Assembly (NCBI RefSeq): GCF_022760925.1
Contig: NZ_JAKTNT010000004.1
Coordinates: 1 to 64,000, forward strand
Direction of reading: 5' to 3'
DNA: 64,000 nt
Origin: Thermus hydrothermalis
Lineage (GTDB): Bacteria > Deinococcota > Deinococci > Deinococcales > Thermaceae
This document shows, in pieces, positions 28,294 through 35,718 of this stretch; the first letter of the stretch is position 1, and every line of letters begins with the position of its first letter. The notes under the pieces are model-generated. The model did not search any database. It saw only the letters and a list, made by a program, of their open reading frames with translations, and was not told the origin of the DNA. Both the position numbers and the translations under genes were made by a program.

Positions 28294-28805
28294 GGCACCT
28301 CCAGAAGAACTTCCGGGAAGGCCAGGGGCGCCAGGCGCTCCCCGGGCTTAACCCAGATCTGCTCCCGGTAGTGGTCCTCCTCCGGGGTGCGGAAAACGAG
28401 GAGCCGGCTTCCCTGGAGGTCCTGGACCCAAACCTCGGGCACGCCCATACGGGCGTATAGGGGCACCTTTTTGCCTAAATCGTACTCCAAGGAAGCATCG
28501 GAAACCTCCAGGAGCAAAAGCACGTCCTCCGCCCCAGGAAGGCGCTCCCCATAGTCCCCCGGCCGCAGAAGGGCCAGGTCCGGCTCCAAATACACATCCG
28601 GAGCCAGGGCCAAGGGACCCTGAACCTGCACCAACGCTTCGGGAAAGCGCTCCACGAAGAGACGGTTCCAGCGGTTCAGAACGTAGGCGTGGCGTGGGCC
28701 GATGGGTGCCATCTGGTAAATCTCCCCCTCCAGAAGCTCCACCCCCCGCTCGGGCAGGGGAAGCTTCAGGAACTCCTCCAGGCTAAAGCGGTAAGGGCGG
28801 ACCAT
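28287..28805 (-). CDS. Uma2 family (DUF820) putative endonuclease, first paralogue
   Basis: 172 residues of the Uma2 type, a PD-(D/E)XK-like fold abundant in cyanobacteria and Thermus; function unknown. Recognised by ELLEGEIYQMAPIGPRHAYV, the acidic DVYLEPDLALL and VLLLLEVSDASLEYDLGKKVPLYARMGVPEVW (seen as LLLLEVSDASLEYD and KVPLYARMGVPEVW), where the E-V-S...D...K residues form the presumed active site. It stands between argF and argC, apparently with its own leaderless -10 box. I recall an unidentified ORF at this position in the T. thermophilus arg cluster. A second paralogue is at 33631-34155. Confidence 0.8.
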   Translation of the reverse strand: MVRPYRFSLEEFLKLPLPERGVELLEGEIYQMAPIGPRHAYVLNRWNRLFVERFPEALVQVQGPLALAPDVYLEPDLALLRPGDYGERLPGAEDVLLLLEVSDASLEYDLGKKVPLYARMGVPEVWVQDLQGSRLLVFRTPEEDHYREQIWVKPGERLAPLAFPEVLLEVPW

Positions 28806-28809
28806 ACCC

Positions 28810-29715
28810 CTACTTTAGCAAGGTGAGGAGGACGGCTTTGGCGGTGTGGAGACGATTTTCCGCCTGGTCAAAGACGCGGCTTTTGGGGCCGTGCACGGCT
28901 TCCTCCGTGGTCTCCTCTCCGTAGTGGGCGGGGAGGCAGTGGAGGAAGATCCCTTCGGGGTGGAGGAGGGAGAGGAGTTCCCCGTTCACCTGGAAGCCAC
29001 GGAAGTCCTTGAGGCGCTTTTCCCGCTCCGCCTCCTGGCCCATGCTGGTCCAGACGTCCGTGTAGAGGGCGTGGGCCCCAAAGGCGGCCTCCTTGGGGTC
29101 GTGGGTGAAGTAGGCCTTGGCCTTTTCCAGAAGGGCGGGATCGGGCTCGTAGCCCTTAGGGGTGGCCACCCGCACCCTTAGCCCCACCAGGGGCGCGACC
29201 TCCAGGAGGGAGTTTAAAACGTTGTTCCCGTCCCCCACCCAGGCCACCTCGAGGCCCTCCCACCCCCCGAAGGCCTCCTTCAGGGTGAGGAGGTCCGCCA
29301 GGGCCTGCAGGGGGTGGGCCCAGTCGGAGAGGGCGTTGATGACGGGGATGCGGGCGTGGCGGGCCAGGGCCACCACGGTCTCGTGCCGGTAGACCCGGGC
29401 GGCGATCCCCTCCACAAAGCGCTCCAGGTTCTTGGCGATGTCCCTCACGGGCTCCCGCTCCCCGATGCCCACCTGTTTCTGGTCCAGGTAAACCGCATTC
29501 CCTCCCAGGTGGAGCATGGCCACCTCGAGGGTGGTCCGGGTGCGCAAGGAGGGCTTTTCAAAGAGGAGGGCGAGGACTTGGCCCTTGAGGTCCTCCCCGC
29601 GGTAGCGCTCCCGCTTAAGCCTTTCCGCCAGGGAAAGGAGCCTTTTAAGCGCCTCGGGGCCGTAGCCGGAAAAGTCCAAAAGGTCCTTGGGCAGGGTCAG
29701 GGCGTCTCCCCCCAT
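28810..29715 (-). CDS. argF: Ornithine carbamoyltransferase
   Basis: Makes citrulline from ornithine and carbamoyl phosphate. Carbamoyl-phosphate motif FEKPSLRTRTTLEVA; HPLQALADLLT; ornithine-binding DVWTSMGQE and catalytic Cys in FLHCLPAHYGEE. The start at 29715 gives 301 residues and lies 9 nt behind TATCCT, fitting published statements I recall that Thermus argF lacks a Shine-Dalgarno sequence. An in-frame ATG at 29754 would place the start inside the operator-like palindrome. First gene of argF-Uma2-argC-argJ. Confidence 0.93.
   Translation of the reverse strand: MGGDALTLPKDLLDFSGYGPEALKRLLSLAERLKRERYRGEDLKGQVLALLFEKPSLRTRTTLEVAMLHLGGNAVYLDQKQVGIGEREPVRDIAKNLERFVEGIAARVYRHETVVALARHARIPVINALSDWAHPLQALADLLTLKEAFGGWEGLEVAWVGDGNNVLNSLLEVAPLVGLRVRVATPKGYEPDPALLEKAKAYFTHDPKEAAFGAHALYTDVWTSMGQEAEREKRLKDFRGFQVNGELLSLLHPEGIFLHCLPAHYGEETTEEAVHGPKSRVFDQAENRLHTAKAVLLTLLK
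28812..28817 (-). promoter_or_regulatory. -10 box before the first Uma2 gene
   Basis: TAAAGT, 6 nt before the ATG at 28805; it overlaps the argF stop TAG by one base. Confidence 0.4.
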
Positions 29716-29724
29716 GAGGCCCTT

Positions 29725-29755
29725 AGGATACCCCGCCCTTGCAAAGTTATGCAAG
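29725..29755 (-). promoter_or_regulatory. arg operon promoter with overlapping operator-like palindrome
   Basis: TTGCAT (29749-29754), 18-bp spacer and TATCCT (29725-29730). The palindrome CTTGCA-N6-TGCAAG (29738-29755) covers the -35 and spacer; its 18-bp size and A/T-rich centre resemble an ARG box bound by the arginine repressor. Binding would block RNA polymerase. Confidence 0.6.
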
Positions 29756-29758
29756 ACC

Positions 29759-30442
29759 CTAGGCCCGGGACCAGGGGACGTAGAGCACGGGAAGCGGGCT
29801 CACAAAGGGCTCGGCGTAGTCCACCCCCAGGTAGTTGCCAAAGTAGCGGCGCATGGCCTTGCGGGCCTCCACCCCTCTAGGCCCCACGGTCTCGCTCGCC
29901 GCCTCCCCGGAAAACTGGCTCCTGTAGGCCAGGACCGCCTGCTCCCACTGGTCTATGAAGGCGGAGATCTTCACCAGGAAGCTGGGGGTGAAGGGGTGGT
30001 TGCCCGGGTAGAAGAAAAGCCTTTCCACCCGGTGGGGCTCCCCCTCCACGGGGGCCTTCTTCAGGCCCGCCAGGTGGAGGGCAGCCACCGCCAGGCGGCT
30101 TGCCGCCGTGTGGTCGGGGTGGCGGTCGGCCTCGAGGGGAGCGAAGAGGATGCGGGGCCGAAGCCTCCGCAAGGCCTCCGCAAGCCTAAGGCGCTGCTCG
30201 GGGATGTCGGCAAGCCCCCCGTCGGGAAGCCCTAGATTTCCCCGGAAGTCCAGGCCCAGGATGCGGCTCGCCTCCGCCACCTCCCGGGCCCTCTCCTCCG
30301 GGGTGCCCTTGGTGCCCATCTCCCCCCGGGTAAGGTCCAAGATGCCCGTGGAAAGCCCCTCCGCCTTGGCCCTGGCCAAGGTCCCCCCACACCCGAGCTC
30401 CCCGTCGTCGGGGTGGGGGGCGATGACCAAAAGGTCAAGCAT
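29759..30442 (-). CDS. bshB1: Bacillithiol biosynthesis deacetylase BshB1
   Basis: PIG-L/LmbE family zinc deacetylase removing acetate from GlcNAc-malate, second step of bacillithiol synthesis. Zinc ligands and base come from APHPDDGELGCGG (about 8-20) and RHPDHTAAS (about 109-117). DLTRGEMGTKG and NLGLPDGGL are BshB1-type sequences, distinguishing it from mycothiol or chitobiose enzymes. 227 residues. Its start overlaps plsY by 8 nt. The bacillithiol disulfide reductase-like YpdA at 40666-41661 supports the pathway assignment. Confidence 0.9.
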   Translation of the reverse strand: MLDLLVIAPHPDDGELGCGGTLARAKAEGLSTGILDLTRGEMGTKGTPEERAREVAEASRILGLDFRGNLGLPDGGLADIPEQRLRLAEALRRLRPRILFAPLEADRHPDHTAASRLAVAALHLAGLKKAPVEGEPHRVERLFFYPGNHPFTPSFLVKISAFIDQWEQAVLAYRSQFSGEAASETVGPRGVEARKAMRRYFGNYLGVDYAEPFVSPLPVLYVPWSRA

Positions 30443-31037
30443 CCCTCACCTCCACCCGCTCCCCAAGCCGCCTTTCCGTGCCCGCCTGGAGGCGCTTTAG
30501 GTTTTCCCGGTGGGTGAAGAAGATGAGGAAGGCCATGAGGGCCACGGTGCCCACCTCCCAGAGGGGCCGCCCCAGGGCCAAGGCGAGCACCAAGGCCGCC
30601 ACCCCCCCGGTCATGCTCCCCGCCGAAACGTAGCGGGTGAGGAGCATCACGGATAGCCCAATGGGCAGGGTCCAAAGGGCGAGGGCTGGGTCCAGGAAGA
30701 GAAGGGTGCCGAAGCTGGTGGCCACCCCCTTCCCCCCTTTAAACCCCAAGAACACGGAGTAGTTGTGCCCCAAGACCGCCGCCAAGGCCACCCCCCCAAG
30801 CAAGGGCCCCTCTATCCCCACCGCCCGGGCGATGAGCACGGCAATGCCCCCCTTGAACACGTCAAAGAAGGCCACCACGAAGGCGGGGCCAGGGCCCAAG
30901 GTCCTAAGGACGTTGGTGGCCCCGATGTTCCCCGAACCCACCTTGCGGATGTCCACCCCGTAGGTGCGGGCCACCAGGACCCCCGCCGGGATGGAGCCGA
31001 AGAGGTAGGCGAGAAGGAGGACCCAAAGCCAGTCCAT
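30435..31037 (-). CDS. plsY: Acyl-phosphate:glycerol-3-phosphate acyltransferase PlsY
   Basis: Integral membrane enzyme making lysophosphatidate from acyl phosphate. All three motifs are canonical: GSIPAGVLVART with VGSGNIGATNVLRTLG, GHNYSVFLGFKGGKGVATSFG, and THRENLKRLQAGTERRLG. 200 residues, about six membrane helices. ATG 31037 follows a short leader; longer readings lack the family N-terminus. Contrast with the degenerate PlsY-like domain at the N-terminus of the 553-residue fusion protein at 45233-46894. Confidence 0.95.
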   Translation of the reverse strand: MDWLWVLLLAYLFGSIPAGVLVARTYGVDIRKVGSGNIGATNVLRTLGPGPAFVVAFFDVFKGGIAVLIARAVGIEGPLLGGVALAAVLGHNYSVFLGFKGGKGVATSFGTLLFLDPALALWTLPIGLSVMLLTRYVSAGSMTGGVAALVLALALGRPLWEVGTVALMAFLIFFTHRENLKRLQAGTERRLGERVEVRDA

Positions 31038-31047
31038 GGGGTGGATT

Positions 31048-31827
31048 TTAACTGCTCGCCGATGTGTAGCTCCGAAGGGCCAGGCGGAAGAAGCCCCGCG
31101 CCAGGAGGAAAAGGCCCAGGGCAAGCCCCAACGCCACCCAGGGCGCCCCCCTTCCCAAGGCGGCCTCCGCCGGCACCGTGGTGAGGAAGGCCACGGGCAC
31201 CACGAAGGTGAAGAAGAAGCGGTAGAGGGCCGGATAGCTGGAGGCGGGAAAGCGCCCCGCCTCCAAGAGCCCCCGCAGGACCTCGGTGACGTTGTAGATC
31301 TTCACGAACCAGATGCTGGTGGTGGCGAGGAGGAACCAGAGGCTATAGAGGATCACCGCCCCCAAAAGCCAGTAGAGGGCGAAGAGGAGGTAGTCCTGAA
31401 GCCCCAGGCCAAGCCGGCCTCCCCCATAGAGGAGAAGCCCAAGCCCCAGGAGGAAATCCCCGAGGCCCCAAGGGGAGAAGACCCTCAAGGAGAGCCAAAA
31501 CTGGGGGTCCAAAGGCTTCAGGAGCACGAAGTCCAGGGTGCCCTGTTGCACGTGCTCCACGATCTTGTTGAGGTTGGGGGCGAAGAGGGTGCTCCCAAGC
31601 CCCTGGAGGAGGGTAAAGGCGGCGAGGACCAAAAGGGCCTCCTCCCAGGCCCATCCCCCTGGCCGGTACCCCCCTTGGTAGAGGAGGACGAGGCCGAAGA
31701 GGGCCCCAAGAAGGGTAAGCGCCGAGGAGAAAAGCCCGAGGAGAAAGTTCAGGCGGTACTCCATCTCCGCCGCCAGGGAAAGGCGTAGGAACAGGCCGAA
31801 AACCCGTAGATAACGCACGAAAACCAT
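31048..31827 (-). CDS. ABC-2 type transporter permease (DUF990-like), divergent member
   Basis: 259 residues, six hydrophobic helices; resembles the ABC-2 permease family PF06182. Features include MEYRLNFLLGLFSSALTLL and the amphipathic EHVQQGTLDFVLLKPLDPQFW, a motif (G.ld..LlkPl.p) shared by both permeases of such exporters. It is transcribed away from the ATPase gene, with only 24 bp between the start codons. A matching second permease follows the ATPase, so this is one exporter encoded on both strands. Substrate unknown. Start ATG 31827 lies 8 nt behind TACCCT. Confidence 0.82.
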   Translation of the reverse strand: MVFVRYLRVFGLFLRLSLAAEMEYRLNFLLGLFSSALTLLGALFGLVLLYQGGYRPGGWAWEEALLVLAAFTLLQGLGSTLFAPNLNKIVEHVQQGTLDFVLLKPLDPQFWLSLRVFSPWGLGDFLLGLGLLLYGGGRLGLGLQDYLLFALYWLLGAVILYSLWFLLATTSIWFVKIYNVTEVLRGLLEAGRFPASSYPALYRFFFTFVVPVAFLTTVPAEAALGRGAPWVALGLALGLFLLARGFFRLALRSYTSASS

Positions 31828-31839
31828 TACACCACAGGG

Positions 31840-31845
31840 TAGACT
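31840..31845 (+). promoter_or_regulatory. -10 box of leaderless ABC ATPase gene
   Basis: TAGACT, then 6 nt, then the GTG start at 31852. The opposite-strand permease promoter must overlap it. Confidence 0.45.
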
Positions 31846-31851
31846 TAGGGG

Positions 31852-32850
31852 GTGCGCGAAGAGGCCATCATCCTGGCCCAGGACCTCACCAAGCACTACC
31901 GCGTGGCCCTAAAGGAGGAAAGCCTCCTGGGTACCCTGCGCCACTTCCTCTTCCGCCAGTACCGCCTGGTGCGGGCCGTGGAGGGGGTGAGCTTCGCCAT
32001 CCGGCGGGGGGAGGTGGTGGGCTTCCTGGGCCCCAACGGGGCGGGCAAGACCACCACCCTGAAGATGCTCACGGGCCTCATCCACCCCACCCGGGGCCAG
32101 GCCCTGGTGGCGGGGCACGTGCCCTGGCGGCGGGAAAAGGCCTTCCTGAAGAAGATCACCCTGGTCATGGGCAACAAGCAACAACTCATCTGGGACCTCC
32201 CGGCCATGGACACCTTCCGCCTGAACGCCGCCATCTACGAGATCCCCGAGCGGGAGTTTCGGCGGCGGGTGGGGGAGCTCGCCGAGATGCTGGGCCTAGG
32301 GGACAAGCTCCACCAACCCGTGCGCAAGCTCTCCTTGGGGGAGAGGATGAAGGCGGAGCTTTTGGCCGCTCTCCTCCACCGGCCGGAGGTGCTCTTCCTG
32401 GACGAGCCCACCCTGGGCCTGGACGTGAACGCCCAGGTGGCGGTGCGGGCCTTCGTGCGGGCCTACAACGCCCGCTACGGGGCCACCGTCCTCCTCACGA
32501 GCCACTACATGGCGGACATCGCCGCCCTGGCGGACAGGGTCCTCGTGATCCACCAAGGCCGGCTCCTTTACGACGGGGAGCTTGCGGGCCTCACGGCCCG
32601 CTTCGCCCCCTACCGGGAGGTGCGCCTGGTCCTCGCCCGGCCCCTTCCCCGGGAGGCCCTTGCGCCCTTTGGGGAGGTGCGGGAGGTGGAGGGGCAGGAA
32701 GCGCGCCTCCTCGTCCCCCGGGATGGGCTCACGGAGCGGGTGGCCCTGATCCTAAAGCGGCTTCCCGTGGAGGACCTCGAGGTCAAGGAACCCCCTCTGG
32801 AAGAGGTCATCGCCCGGGTCTTCCAAAGCCCCAAGGAGGTGGAAGGATGA
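31852..32850 (+). CDS. ABC transporter ATP-binding protein of the ABC-2 exporter
   Basis: 332 residues. Walker A GPNGAGKTTTLKMLTG (about 62-77), Q-loop in VMGNKQQLIWDLP, signature LSLGERMKAELLAALL, Walker B VLFLDEPTLGLD and H-loop LTSHYM. The long N-terminal strand region with a 'LRHFLFRQYRLVRAV' insert is typical of the group that pairs with DUF990 permeases. The C-terminal 100 residues form an accessory domain. GTG start, leaderless. 4-nt overlap with the following permease. Confidence 0.9.
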   Translation: MREEAIILAQDLTKHYRVALKEESLLGTLRHFLFRQYRLVRAVEGVSFAIRRGEVVGFLGPNGAGKTTTLKMLTGLIHPTRGQALVAGHVPWRREKAFLKKITLVMGNKQQLIWDLPAMDTFRLNAAIYEIPEREFRRRVGELAEMLGLGDKLHQPVRKLSLGERMKAELLAALLHRPEVLFLDEPTLGLDVNAQVAVRAFVRAYNARYGATVLLTSHYMADIAALADRVLVIHQGRLLYDGELAGLTARFAPYREVRLVLARPLPREALAPFGEVREVEGQEARLLVPRDGLTERVALILKRLPVEDLEVKEPPLEEVIARVFQSPKEVEG

Positions 32851-33623
32851 GGAAGGCCAGGACCCTTCTTGCGGTCTACCTCGCCTACATGCTGGAGTAC
32901 CGGGCGGAGCTTTTCCTTTGGGCCTTGGCGGGGGCGCTTCCTTTAATCCTCCTTGGGGTCTGGACCGAGGCGGCGCGGCACGGGGACTTTCCCCTAAGCC
33001 CTGGGGAGTTCGCCCGCTACTTCCTCATGGTCTTCCTGGTGCGCCAGGCCACGGTGGTCTGGGTGGTGTGGGAGTTTGAGCGGGACGTGGTGGAAGGGAG
33101 GCTTTCCTTCCGCCTCCTGAGGCCCCTGGACCCCTTCTTGGACCACCTGGCGGCCCACGTGGCGGAAAGGCTCGCCCGGCTTCCCTTTGTGGTCCTCCTC
33201 ACCCTCCTCTTCTTCCTCCTCTTTCCCGAGGCCCGCTTCCGGCCCGAGCCCTTGCCCTTCCTCCTGGGGCTTCTCCTCACCGCCTTGGCCTTTTTGCTCC
33301 GCTACCTCATGCAGTACGTCACCGCCCTCCTCACCTTCTGGAGCGAGCGGGCCACGGCGGTGGAGGAGGTCTTCTTCCTCCTTTACCTCTTCCTCTCGGG
33401 GACCATCGCCCCCCTCGAGGTCTTCCCCGAGCCCTTGCGCTCCCTCGCCCTCCTCACCCCCTTCCCCTACCTGGTCTACCTCCCCGCCGCCCTCCTTGCC
33501 GGACAGGAGGTGCGCCTTTTCCCGGGCCTTTGGGTGATGCTCCTCTGGGGGCTTTTCTTCCTCCTCCTTTGGCGGGGGCTTTGGCGGCTTGGGCTTAGGC
33601 ACTACTCCGGCCAAGGGGCATAA
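32847..33623 (+). CDS. ABC-2 type transporter permease, second member
   Basis: 258 residues with six helices. Shares with the divergent permease the pattern VEGRLSFRLLRPLDPFLDHL after helix 2 and a large hydrophobic C-terminal half (FLSGTIAPLEVFPEPLRSLA). It would pair with the product of 31048-31827 as a heterodimer on the ATPase. Its stop TAA lies inside the -10 box CATAAT of the next gene. Confidence 0.83.
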   Translation: MRKARTLLAVYLAYMLEYRAELFLWALAGALPLILLGVWTEAARHGDFPLSPGEFARYFLMVFLVRQATVVWVVWEFERDVVEGRLSFRLLRPLDPFLDHLAAHVAERLARLPFVVLLTLLFFLLFPEARFRPEPLPFLLGLLLTALAFLLRYLMQYVTALLTFWSERATAVEEVFFLLYLFLSGTIAPLEVFPEPLRSLALLTPFPYLVYLPAALLAGQEVRLFPGLWVMLLWGLFFLLLWRGLWRLGLRHYSGQGA

Positions 33624-33624
33624 T
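33619..33624 (+). promoter_or_regulatory. -10 box of the second Uma2 gene, fused to the permease stop codon
   Basis: CATAAT contains the TAA stop (33621-33623) and is followed by 6 nt and ATG 33631. Confidence 0.45.
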
Positions 33625-33630
33625 GGGGGT

Positions 33631-34155
33631 ATGGCCACCCGGTACCGGTTCCGCGTGGAGGAGTTTGAGCGGGCCTTCCAAGGGGTGCCGCACGTGGAGC
33701 TACTGCGGGGAGAGGTGTACCAGATGAGCCCCATCGGCCCTAGGCACGTGCATAAGGTAGCCCAACTGGACGAGCGGTTCCAGGAAGCCTTCCGGGGCAA
33801 AGCCGTTATCTTGGTGCAAAGCCCCTTGCGCCTCTCCGAAGACTCGCAGCCCGAGCCGGACCTCCTGGTGCTCAAGCCCCCCCTGGAGCGGTATGCGGAA
33901 AGGCTTCCTGCCCCGGAGGACGTCCTCTTCTTGGTGGAGGTGGCGGACACCTCCTTGCCCTTTGACAAGGAGGTGAAGCTTCCCCTCTACGCCGAGGCGG
34001 GCATCCCCGAGGTGTGGCTCCTAAACCTCCAGGAAAACCTCCTAGAGGTGTACCGGGACCCCCGGGGCGGGCGGTACCGGGAGATCCGCCTCCTCACCCC
34101 GGAAGAGCCCGCAAGCCCCCTGGCCTTCCCCGAGGTCAGGCTTCCCTGGGGGTAA
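33631..34155 (+). CDS. Uma2 family (DUF820) putative endonuclease, second paralogue
   Basis: 174 residues. Shares HVELLRGEVYQMSPIGPRHVH, QPEPDLLVL, LFLVEVADTSLPFD and VKLPLYAEAGIPEVWLLNLQ with the arg-operon paralogue, including the acidic/Lys active-site pattern, so both copies look intact. Function unknown. Transcribed alone from a leaderless promoter; its last 20 nt overlap the convergent cimA gene. Uma2 genes tend to multiply in thermophiles and cyanobacteria. Confidence 0.8.
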   Translation: MATRYRFRVEEFERAFQGVPHVELLRGEVYQMSPIGPRHVHKVAQLDERFQEAFRGKAVILVQSPLRLSEDSQPEPDLLVLKPPLERYAERLPAPEDVLFLVEVADTSLPFDKEVKLPLYAEAGIPEVWLLNLQENLLEVYRDPRGGRYREIRLLTPEEPASPLAFPEVRLPWG

Positions 34156-35716
34156 GGGCGCGCACGGGAAAGAGGAGGGCGTAGGCGTAGCCGTCCGTGA
34201 GGGCCTTGAGGGAGGCCTCGAGGATGTTCTCGCTGGCCCCCACCGTGGCGAAGCGCTCCTCCCCCCGCCGCATCTCGGTCATCACCCGCACCCCCGAGTT
34301 GGTGCCTGCCTCCTGGCCCGAGAGGATGCGCACCTTGTAGTCCGTGAGCTCCACCTCGGCGAGCTCCGGGTAGAACTGCAACACCGCCTTGCGGAAGGCC
34401 CGGTCCAGGGCGGAAACGGGCCCGAAGGGGCTTTCGGCGGCGGTGTGTTGGAGCGTCTCCCCCACCCGCACCCTCACCGTGGCCTCGGCCCAGGCGGTGT
34501 CCAGGCCCGAGCCGTGCACGAAGACGCTAAACCCCTCCACGCTAAAGGGAAGGGCCCCGCCCTTCAGGCGGTGGGCCAAAAGGTAGAAGCTCGCCTCCGC
34601 CCCCTCAAAGGCGTAGCCCTCGTACTCCAAGGCCTTCACCTCCTCCAGGAGGCGCCTGGCCTCCTCCTTGGAGAGGTCCACCCCGAGCTCCTGGAGCTTG
34701 GCGAGGAGGTTGGAGCGGCCCGAGACGTCCGAAACCAGGAAGCGGCGAGTATTCCCCACCCACTCCGGGGGGATGTGCTCGTAGGTGCGGGGGTTTTTGA
34801 GAACGGCGGACACGTGCACCCCCGCCTTGTGGGCGAAGGCCGCCTCCCCCACATAGGGGGCGCGGCGGTTTGGGGTAAGGTTGGCCCGTTCGTCCACGAA
34901 GTGGGAGAGCTCCCGAAGGCCCTTTAGCCTTTCCGGGGGGATGGCGGGGATGCCGTACTTGAAGACCAGGGTAGGGAGGAAGCTGGTGAGGTTTAGGTTG
35001 CCGCACCGCTCCCCGTAGCCGTTGATGGTGCCCTGGGCGTGGGTGGCCCCGGCCCGCACCGCCGCCAGGGCGTTGGCCACGGCGAGCTCGGCGTCGTTGT
35101 GGGGGTGGATGCCGATGCGAACCCCGGGAAAGCGCTCCACCACGGCCTTGGTGATGGCGTAGACCTCCTCAGGGAGGCTTCCCCCGTTGGTGTCGCAGAG
35201 GACCAGGGTGTCCGCCCCTCCCTCCCGGGCGGCCTCGAGGGTGGCGAGGGCGTAGGCGGGGTCCTCCTTGTAGCCGTCAAAGAAGTGCTCGGCGTCGTAG
35301 ATCACCCGCTTTCCCCTCTGGGCGAAGAAGGCCACCGTGTCCCGGATCATGCGGAGGTTCTCCTCCAGGGTGGTCTCCAGGGCCTCGAGGACATGAAGGG
35401 TCCAGCTCTTGCCAAAGAGGACCACCACCGGGGTCTCCGCCTCCAGGAGGGCGAGGACGGAGGGGTCCTCCTCTGGGGAAAGCCCCTTGCGGCGGGTGGC
35501 CCCGAAGGCGGCGAGGCTCGCCGCCCCCAGGTCCACCCCCTTCATGCGGGCGAAAAACTCGGCGTCCTTGGGGTTGGAGCCAGGCCACCCCCCCTCAATC
35601 ACGTGGACGCCGAAGGCGGCCAAACGCTTGGCGATGGCCACCTTGTCGTCCACGGAGAGGCTCACCCCCTCCCCTTGGGTGCCGTCCCGGAGCGTGGTGT
35701 CCAGGATCTCCACCAT
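34136..35716 (-). CDS. cimA: (R)-Citramalate synthase
   Basis: DRE-TIM metallolyase condensing pyruvate and acetyl-CoA to citramalate, the threonine-independent entry to isoleucine. N-terminus EILDTTLRDGTQGEGVSLS, catalytic IHPHNDAELAVANALAAV and GYGERCGNLNL; the C-terminal LeuA dimer domain gives allosteric feedback. The VIEGGWPGSNPKD and FHAGVHVSA-type stretches (HKAGVHVSAVL here) separate CimA from LeuA. 526 residues. It follows leuA by 2 nt and is the last gene of the branched-chain operon. Confidence 0.92.
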   Translation of the reverse strand: MVEILDTTLRDGTQGEGVSLSVDDKVAIAKRLAAFGVHVIEGGWPGSNPKDAEFFARMKGVDLGAASLAAFGATRRKGLSPEEDPSVLALLEAETPVVVLFGKSWTLHVLEALETTLEENLRMIRDTVAFFAQRGKRVIYDAEHFFDGYKEDPAYALATLEAAREGGADTLVLCDTNGGSLPEEVYAITKAVVERFPGVRIGIHPHNDAELAVANALAAVRAGATHAQGTINGYGERCGNLNLTSFLPTLVFKYGIPAIPPERLKGLRELSHFVDERANLTPNRRAPYVGEAAFAHKAGVHVSAVLKNPRTYEHIPPEWVGNTRRFLVSDVSGRSNLLAKLQELGVDLSKEEARRLLEEVKALEYEGYAFEGAEASFYLLAHRLKGGALPFSVEGFSVFVHGSGLDTAWAEATVRVRVGETLQHTAAESPFGPVSALDRAFRKAVLQFYPELAEVELTDYKVRILSGQEAGTNSGVRVMTEMRRGEERFATVGASENILEASLKALTDGYAYALLFPVRALTPREA

Positions 35717-35718
35717 GC

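Noticed and set aside
29754-29754. Upstream ATG for argF
   Set aside because: It lies inside the promoter/operator palindrome and adds a non-family N-terminus.
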